Source: Nannocystis exedens
Lineage (GTDB): Bacteria > Myxococcota_A > Polyangia > Polyangiales > Polyangiaceae
Assembly: GCA_945861885.1 (NCBI GenBank)
Contig: CAMAVR010000001.1
Span: 1 to 64,000, forward strand
Direction of reading: 5' to 3'
Length of the DNA: 64,000 nt
Under the pieces are notes generated by a model that was not told the origin of the DNA, searched no databases, and saw only the letters and a program-made list of their open reading frames with translations. Of this stretch, positions 58,836 through 64,000 are shown one piece after another (position 1 is the stretch's first letter; every line of letters starts with the position of its first letter). The translations under genes were made by a program, and so were the position numbers.

Positions 58836-60434
58836 CTACTTCCAAAAATCGTAAAAGTTGAACCAATTGAATGGGGCGCTTCGAGTGTAACGCTCCAGAA
58901 TCTCAGCATATAGTCCTACGTGATAGCGAAGCGCTTGATCGCGTCCACTTCGCGGAAGGCGAATTGTATCGGCAAACGGCACGCAGGTAATGTCGTAGCG
59001 ATTTGGCGACGAAAACAGCGCAAATGTAGCAAAAACGGGGCAGCCAAGCAGGTGCGCAAGAATAAACGGTCCGGCTGGGAACGGCGCGATGCTGCCGAGA
59101 AAGGGCGAGTCAACCGTGTGGTGGGAGCGTCCGGCGACGCGGTCGGCGAGAATTGCAACAAGCTCGCCGCGCTTGATGCACTCTTTGATTTCAAAAATCG
59201 ACCCAACGTCGCCTGAATCGACTTCGATCATACGAACGCGTAGGCTGGGGGCGAGTCGTTCCAAAACGCCATTAATTCGTTTCGCGTTTTTGAAATCGAC
59301 GACGACCGAAAGCGGAATGTTGTGCGTATTCGCAAGCGCGCGCATCGCTTCAAAACTGCCAAGATGCGAGCCTATAAGCAGCGCTCCTTTTGCTTGCGCG
59401 ACGTGCTCGTGTCCATGCAAATGAACATCAAACGCCGCAACGCGACCTGTCAAAAAAAGATACCGGTCGAGTGAGACGCGCGCAAAATACCAAAAGTGTT
59501 TCACGACGGCGAAAAACGTCGGGCGAATTCCGACGCGTGAAAGATAATCTCGTGACGCGTGGCGAAGGTGGCTCGCTAAAAGCGCGTAGTAGAACGCGAG
59601 AATAAACACGAACCCAGAGGCGGCGCGGCGCCCAAACATGTCTGCGAGCGCGGCAACGAAGCGTATTCCGAGCGCGGTTCCGACTTCGGGGACGGCATTC
59701 CATCGGCTTGCGCCGTAACGCCGCGGCTTGATCGCGCGCCACACCGCCTCGAAGAAAAGGCGAGTATGCATTTTCGAAATAAGCCATGTGTCGCGAAACG
59801 GGCGAAAATGCGAAACGCCCCCACTCTCCCGAGAAAAATAGCGAACGTGGGTCGGTACGTGAACAATTGGCGCGCCTTGCCAGACGATGCGAACGGCAAT
59901 CTCCACGTCAAAGTCCATCCCATTCCCGTGGGTGGCGGAGCGGATGGCCGCGTCGATCGGATAGACGCGATAGCCGCAAAGCGGGTCGCCAATGGCGCGA
60001 CTCATTGTTTCGACGCTGCACCAAAAGATCGAAACGCGCCGTGCCCAGAGGCGCGACTTTGGCGCCGTTGAATCGAAAATCGGCTGCCCTAAAACGAGCG
60101 CCGTTGGGCACGCCTGAGATGCGGCGAGAAAGTTCGGAATGTCGGCTACGTCGTGCTGACCGTCGGCATCAATTTGAAGCGCGTGCGTGAAGTTGCGCTC
60201 TTTCGCAGCGAGGAACCCTGTCATTAGGGCCGCCCCTTTTCCGCCGTTTTGTGGCCGAAAAATGACCTCGATGCCGTTTTCGCCGACAAGCGTTTTCGCC
60301 GCTTCCCGGGCCGCGGAGTCGCTGCCATCGTCGACGACGATCACATTCCCAATGGCGCGGGCCACTTGGCGGGCGACGTCGACAATCGTGTTCGGATTGT
60401 TGAACGTCGGGATGATGGCGCAGTAACGATTCAC
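58836..60434 (-). CDS. apeJ: Fused glycosyltransferase 2 and LpxL-like acyltransferase
   Basis: The 532-residue protein has two domains. Residues 1-240 are a family-2 glycosyltransferase (AIIPTFNNPNTI, VVDDGSDS and the metal site DADGQHD). Residues 270-532 are a lauroyltransferase-like acyltransferase with the motif SHLGSFEAMR (H-x4-E) and VAILADRVAGR. This fusion is typical of ApeJ and could add a sugar-like group and a fatty acyl chain to the pigment. The GTG start overlaps the apeH stop (GTGA). A short linker around residues 240-270 holds a hydrophobic segment. Confidence 0.87.
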   Translation of the reverse strand: MNRYCAIIPTFNNPNTIVDVARQVARAIGNVIVVDDGSDSAAREAAKTLVGENGIEVIFRPQNGGKGAALMTGFLAAKERNFTHALQIDADGQHDVADIPNFLAASQACPTALVLGQPIFDSTAPKSRLWARRVSIFWCSVETMSRAIGDPLCGYRVYPIDAAIRSATHGNGMDFDVEIAVRIVWQGAPIVHVPTHVRYFSRESGGVSHFRPFRDTWLISKMHTRLFFEAVWRAIKPRRYGASRWNAVPEVGTALGIRFVAALADMFGRRAASGFVFILAFYYALLASHLRHASRDYLSRVGIRPTFFAVVKHFWYFARVSLDRYLFLTGRVAAFDVHLHGHEHVAQAKGALLIGSHLGSFEAMRALANTHNIPLSVVVDFKNAKRINGVLERLAPSLRVRMIEVDSGDVGSIFEIKECIKRGELVAILADRVAGRSHHTVDSPFLGSIAPFPAGPFILAHLLGCPVFATFALFSSPNRYDITCVPFADTIRLPRSGRDQALRYHVGLYAEILERYTRSAPFNWFNFYDFWK

Positions 60435-62107
60435 GCGCGAATACCAAAATAAAGAGTGCCGTCGGCCACGAGCGCATCGGCGTCGACACGAATTTCGTAA
60501 CGGACCGATGCGGCAGCGCGCACAAGCGAAACGGTCAGCGTCTGCCCCGGAAAAACGGTGCGCCGAAAACGGGCGCGCGACAGGCGCTCAACCGAGCCAA
60601 GATCGCTCCACGAACGGCGAGCGGCGACCGCGACAATATTCGACAGCTGCGCGACACCGGGAAGGACCGAAACATCGGGAAAATGGCCGCGAAAATAGAT
60701 GCAATCGCGGTGAACCGTCACGCGAAACGTGTGAGGCGCGTCGCTGGGTTCGAGGGAGAGCCTTGTCGCGGCGTCATTTTTTTCGCTTTCGACGAGCGCT
60801 ATCAGCTTTTCTCTTCGCAGCTTTCCGGTCGCTTCACGCGGCAGCGCGGGCAATCGGAGAATGCGTCGCGGAACGACCGTCGCGTCAAATTCGGCGAGCA
60901 GTAGCGCGCGAAGTTCTTTTTCGTCGGCGGCACTTTCGGGTGGGGGATTGCCGGTGGCGACAAACGCGAATAGACGCGTGCCCCGAACTTCATCTTCGCG
61001 GGCGACAACCGCGGCATCTTGAACGCCTGGCGCGCGAAGGAGTGCGTCTTCGAGAGCTACAAGATCGACGCGCTTTCCGGCCACTTTTACGACGCTGTCG
61101 GCGCGCCCCAAAAGCGAAAACGAACCGTCCCGCCTCAATTTGATCCGGTCGGCGCAGGCTGTATCGCGCGCCCATGGCGAGTCGACGTGCAACTGGCCTA
61201 GCGAGTCGGCATCGACGCGAACGCCGACCAGAGGCTCCCAATTGGCGATCGGCGATACGCGCGTGGCGATCGCGCCGGTCTCCGTCGAACCGAAAATGTC
61301 GTGAATCGTCCACGAATGTCGGTTCGACAAATCGAGCTGCAAGTGGCCCGGAAGTCGCGCGCCGCTCGAAACAATTTCAAGGCCGCGCGGCATTGTGGGT
61401 GAATCGAGATTGCGAAGATGCGACGGAGTAGTGATAAGCGCGCGCGAATTGTAGTTTCGAAGCGCCGCCGCAACATCTTCCGGGAGCAAAACGTGCGCAT
61501 CGGCAATCGCTCCGCCGAGGCGAAGCGGGAGCAGAATACCGAAACAAAAACCGAAAAGATGGTGGCTCGGAACAGTGCTCAGAAAGGTCGCGTCGGGCCA
61601 TGCAAACGTCTGCGCAAGTGCATCCATTTCCGTAAACATCTGCTCGGCAGTTTTCGAAATCCGCTTCGGTGTTGATGTCGTCCCCGACGTATGGAGCAAT
61701 AGGAGAACTTCATCTCCCGAAAGCGCTCGAATTTCAGATGTTGGTTTCGCGCCCGCTTGCGACACGTTCGGAACGAACACGCCGCGCTCGCTCTGCGCGT
61801 CGTGGAGGACGGTCATGATGCGCGGTTCGTTTGCGAGTTGACGATGCGTTTGCGCCTGAAAATTCGGCGGAAGCTCCACCGTAAATCCGGCCTGCCAAGC
61901 GCCAAAAAGTGCCGGGACGAAATGGCGCGCATGCTGGCAAGCGACGACAACGTGCCGACCGTTCGGCTCTCCAAACGTGCGCAAGTGCTCGGCTACTGCC
62001 AGCACGTCATCGCGCAGATCGCTGTACGTGCGGACGCCGGTGGCGCTGGTACACCATGTTCGCGTGGAGTCATCGCGCGATAAAAAACGATTCAGATCGT
62101 ATGTCAT
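60431..62107 (-). CDS. apeH: Fused aryl-polyene AMP-ligase and hot-dog dehydratase
   Basis: The 558-residue protein joins two enzymes that are often separate. Residues 1-440 are an acyl-adenylating ligase with LLLHTSGTTSTPKRI (P-loop), IHDIFGSTETGAIA and the C-terminal LPREATGKLRREKL hinge Lys. It would activate an aromatic acid such as 4-hydroxybenzoate and load it on the carrier protein. Residues 455-558 contain YFRGHFPDVSVLPGVAQLSNIV, the ApeI-type hot-dog dehydratase signature. ApeI would act on 3-hydroxyacyl-ACPs together with ApeP. The start is the ATG at 62107, next to the apeG stop. Confidence 0.88.
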   Translation of the reverse strand: MTYDLNRFLSRDDSTRTWCTSATGVRTYSDLRDDVLAVAEHLRTFGEPNGRHVVVACQHARHFVPALFGAWQAGFTVELPPNFQAQTHRQLANEPRIMTVLHDAQSERGVFVPNVSQAGAKPTSEIRALSGDEVLLLLHTSGTTSTPKRISKTAEQMFTEMDALAQTFAWPDATFLSTVPSHHLFGFCFGILLPLRLGGAIADAHVLLPEDVAAALRNYNSRALITTPSHLRNLDSPTMPRGLEIVSSGARLPGHLQLDLSNRHSWTIHDIFGSTETGAIATRVSPIANWEPLVGVRVDADSLGQLHVDSPWARDTACADRIKLRRDGSFSLLGRADSVVKVAGKRVDLVALEDALLRAPGVQDAAVVAREDEVRGTRLFAFVATGNPPPESAADEKELRALLLAEFDATVVPRRILRLPALPREATGKLRREKLIALVESEKNDAATRLSLEPSDAPHTFRVTVHRDCIYFRGHFPDVSVLPGVAQLSNIVAVAARRSWSDLGSVERLSRARFRRTVFPGQTLTVSLVRAAASVRYEIRVDADALVADGTLYFGIRA

Positions 62108-62773
62108 CTATGGGCCAGGGAAGAGCCGACGGTACGCCCGCTTTAGATCGCGAAAGCGGTGGTTTGGAAAACGAAATTGCCGATAAATGTACTCTGCCGC
62201 GAACAGAAGTGCCACGAGCAGATACGAACCAACGCCGGTAAAAAACGCCCAAACGCCAGGGGTTGCGAACCATGCGAGCAAGAGCCCGAGGCAGCCCGAA
62301 AGCGATAAAAATACGCTCCAAACGATTGTGACTTTGCGGCAATAGGCCTTCTCTTCCGGTGATAGCTCTGGCTGCTGCATGCGTGCAAACTGTTCGATGA
62401 GCGGCGTTTTGCGAAGCGATGCGGCAAATACCGACGCGATTCCAAACTGCGTGAGCGATGGCAAAAGCAGCAGAAGCCACGCGCTCTCGGCCGCAGCGCC
62501 AAGGAGCGCGCACGCGAGCGAAACAAGAGGGATTGCGAGCGCATGGCGAATTTCAGCGCGAGTGCGTGAAATAACGGAAATGGCAAGCCGAAACGCGACC
62601 CAAGATGCGACGATAAGCGCACCTGTTCGCACTGAAAAACGGGTGACGGCGAAATAGAGCACAAGCGGCGTTAGCGCGATAAAAAGCACGGAAGCGATGC
62701 GCGCGTACGTGCGATACCGCGGTGATGTAGGCCCGTTTTTAGGCATTTTGAGGCGCGCCACGTGGCTTAGCAT
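62108..62773 (-). CDS. apeG: ApeG-type multispanning membrane protein (COG4648)
   Basis: The 221-residue protein is mostly hydrophobic, with six or seven likely transmembrane segments. It ends in a basic tail with FRFPNHRFRDLKRAYRRLFPGP, the usual end of COG4648 proteins in APE clusters. Its function is unknown, but in this setting it is a conserved part of pigment assembly or transport at the inner membrane. ATG 62773 gives a slightly long start; ATG 62746 is equally possible. It is the first gene of the minus-strand arm. Confidence 0.75.
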   Translation of the reverse strand: MLSHVARLKMPKNGPTSPRYRTYARIASVLFIALTPLVLYFAVTRFSVRTGALIVASWVAFRLAISVISRTRAEIRHALAIPLVSLACALLGAAAESAWLLLLLPSLTQFGIASVFAASLRKTPLIEQFARMQQPELSPEEKAYCRKVTIVWSVFLSLSGCLGLLLAWFATPGVWAFFTGVGSYLLVALLFAAEYIYRQFRFPNHRFRDLKRAYRRLFPGP

Positions 62774-62905
62774 AATGGCAAGACGAATGAGACTCCTTGC
62801 CGGTGGCGCCGAAGCGAGTTAGAGGATTTGTACGGCGTGGACCCGTTCGTCGCGTAGTGAGACAAGCTAGCGAGACGAGCTTATGGGCCGCGACCGCGGA
62901 GGCAT

Positions 62906-63811
62906 ATGTACGGTAATGGCGCAAGTTCGCGCGGCCCTGAGGCGCGCAAGTTAACAGTTCCTACGTTGAGAGACCGCAAAAATAGCGGTCCAGCGATAGC
63001 GATGGTAACGGCCTACGATTTCACAATGGCGCGTCTCGCCGACGAGGCGGGGGTCGACATGCTCCTGGTTGGTGACTCGCTGGGAATGGTCGTCCAGGGG
63101 CTCGCAAGCACCATCCCTGTGACGATTGAAGAGACATGTTACCACGGGCGCGCGGTCGCCCGGGCGGCGGCGCGGGCCCATGTGGTCGGCGATATGCCGT
63201 TTATGAGTTTTCAAGTATCGCCGCAACAGGCGGTAAAAAATGCCGGGCGGCTGATTAAAGAGGGGGCGTGTGAAAGCGTCAAACTCGAAGGCGGGGCCGA
63301 TTTTGCCGAGCATGTGCGGCGAATTGTGCGAGCCGGCATTCCAGTGGTTGGGCATGTGGGGCTGACGCCTCAAAGCATGCACGCGCTCGGCGGTTTCAAA
63401 GTGCAAGGGCGCGGCGAGGCAGCGGCTGAGCGGGTGCTCGCCGATGCCCGCGCGATCGAAGAGGCAGGCGCATTCGCAATCGTGCTCGAAGCGATTCCGC
63501 CTGATTTGGCGGCGCGGGTGACGCGCGAACTGTCGATTCCGACAATTGGCATCGGGGCAGGGAACGGATGCAACGGGCAGGTGCTCGTGTGCACAGACAT
63601 GCTCGGTCTAACACGGGGCAAAACGCCAAAATTCGTAAAGCAATTCGCCGATCTCGGCGGCGCCGCAGTGACAGCGTTTCGCACATACGTAAACGAAGTG
63701 CAGTCGGGCGAATTTCCCGGAGTAGAGCACTCGTACAAACCAAACGCCGCCGCAGAGTCGATCAGCGAATTGTCGCGAAGTGACGACACACTGCCGATCG
63801 TTCGGCACTAG
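62906..63811 (+). CDS. panB: 3-methyl-2-oxobutanoate hydroxymethyltransferase
   Basis: The 301-residue enzyme makes ketopantoate from 2-oxoisovalerate and methylene-tetrahydrofolate, the first step of pantothenate and thus coenzyme A and phosphopantetheine synthesis. Diagnostic blocks are [39 protein letters not shown] (metal Asp), GGAD...[10 protein letters not shown] and [15 protein letters not shown]. The catalytic Glu is in [15 protein letters not shown] ribosome site lies five bases before the ATG. It stands after the APE cluster; a link to phosphopantetheine supply for the carrier proteins is only a suggestion. Confidence 0.95.
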   Translation: MYGNGASSRGPEARKLTVPTLRDRKNSGPAIAMVTAYDFTMARLADEAGVDMLLVGDSLGMVVQGLASTIPVTIEETCYHGRAVARAAARAHVVGDMPFMSFQVSPQQAVKNAGRLIKEGACESVKLEGGADFAEHVRRIVRAGIPVVGHVGLTPQSMHALGGFKVQGRGEAAAERVLADARAIEEAGAFAIVLEAIPPDLAARVTRELSIPTIGIGAGNGCNGQVLVCTDMLGLTRGKTPKFVKQFADLGGAAVTAFRTYVNEVQSGEFPGVEHSYKPNAAAESISELSRSDDTLPIVRH

Positions 63812-63838
63812 AGCAAATGATCTAATCATCTGCTCTAC

Positions 63839-63981
63839 CCCGTAACCGTGCCCGGGCCCGTAAACGTGCCCGGCATTTAAAGTTGTTAAGCGCTCCCGGA
63901 GGAGAAAAAACCGGGCACGTTTACGGGCACGTTTACGGGCACGTTTACGGGCACGTTTACGGGCACGGGCACGTTTACGGG
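63839..63981. repeat. Large inverted CGGGCACGTTTACGGG element with 12-base tandem repeats
   Basis: The left arm has two 16-mers at 63839-63854 (one base changed) and 63857-63872. The right arm starts with a 16-mer at 63912 and continues as four tandem GGGCACGTTTAC 12-mers, a GGGCAC and one more unit to 63981. A 39-base spacer separates the arms. It is the largest member of the family and follows the panB stop by 28 bases. Confidence 0.9.
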
Positions 63982-64000
63982 TTGCTCTTGTAAAAATACG

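Noticed and set aside
62774..62905. Possible tRNA or small RNA between apeG and panB
   Set aside because: No cloverleaf or conserved tRNA T-arm sequence could be found; it is probably just the panB promoter region.
63912..63981. CRISPR-like array of short direct repeats
   Set aside because: The 12-base units are head to tail without spacers, and the same motif occurs at five other loci as inverted pairs or single arms; no cas genes are present.

Overview
The window reads as a chromosomal segment of a delta-proteobacterium-like bacterium, most probably Myxococcota. The evidence is indirect. There is a bactofilin, a large set of secreted Cys-bearing lipoproteins, a MYXO-CTERM-like tail (inside the 35428-39624 gene), a DUF507 / Zn-ribbon / yicC / gmk block, and an aryl-polyene (APE) cluster. 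By eye the G+C is moderate, lower than in classical myxobacteria. There is no rRNA, tRNA, complete transposase, phage module or CRISPR array; the one RNA gene is rnpB.

Layout. 63-12103 is mostly housekeeping: sucA and a bactofilin (-), an outer-membrane barrel protein (+), bacterioferritin and a Fur-box-controlled bacterioferritin-associated ferredoxin (+), a PEBP protein, then a (-) operon with a lipid-kinase-like protein, an ABC permease and both subunits of B12/PLP-dependent lysine 5,6-aminomutase, and divergently ygfZ and maf. rnpB lies at about 12147-12555. 12857-24429 carries secreted or lipoproteins of mostly unknown role, erpA, yggX and a 1213-residue Nfn-like flavin/Fe-S oxidoreductase. 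24600-28469 has a dipeptidase and a sulfur-carrier cluster: E1, a CysO-like carrier ending GG-LL, a degenerate mini-E1, a JAMM protease and a ThiS-like carrier. 28513-33098 holds three more secreted proteins built of repeats. 33112-33760 is a scrapyard with remnants of a four-helix-bundle gene and an AbiEi-like antitoxin. Next come an RCC1-repeat lipoprotein with a heptanucleotide tract at its 5' end and a giant lipoprotein ORF apparently fused at a palindromic repeat. 39740-45401 is a compact (-) operon: RelA/SpoT-like protein, DUF507, Zn ribbon, yicC, gmk, mtnP, pfkB.

46585-62773 is an aryl-polyene cluster in two converging arms. The (+) arm carries apeO, apeC, apeP, apeQ, apeR, a polysaccharide deacetylase, apeD, E, F, L, M and N. 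The (-) arm carries apeG, an apeH-apeI fusion, apeJ and a methyltransferase. Together they would load an aromatic acid on a carrier protein, extend it by ketosynthase/ketoreductase/dehydratase cycles into a polyene, and acylate and export it to the outer membrane. panB follows.

The window is peppered with intergenic repeats. One is a family built on the 16-mer CGGGCACGTTTACGGG (six loci, single or as inverted pairs). Another is made of long alternating CGCACG/ATCACG hairpins (two loci, one translated into the N-terminus of the deacetylase). The third is a GTAGGGCGGGGGCTCG-type palindrome (two loci, one inside a fused gene). The observations most worth a second look are the CysO/JAMM/pseudo-E1 cluster, the possible phase switch of the RCC1 lipoprotein, the repeat families and their coding use, and the modified APE cluster.
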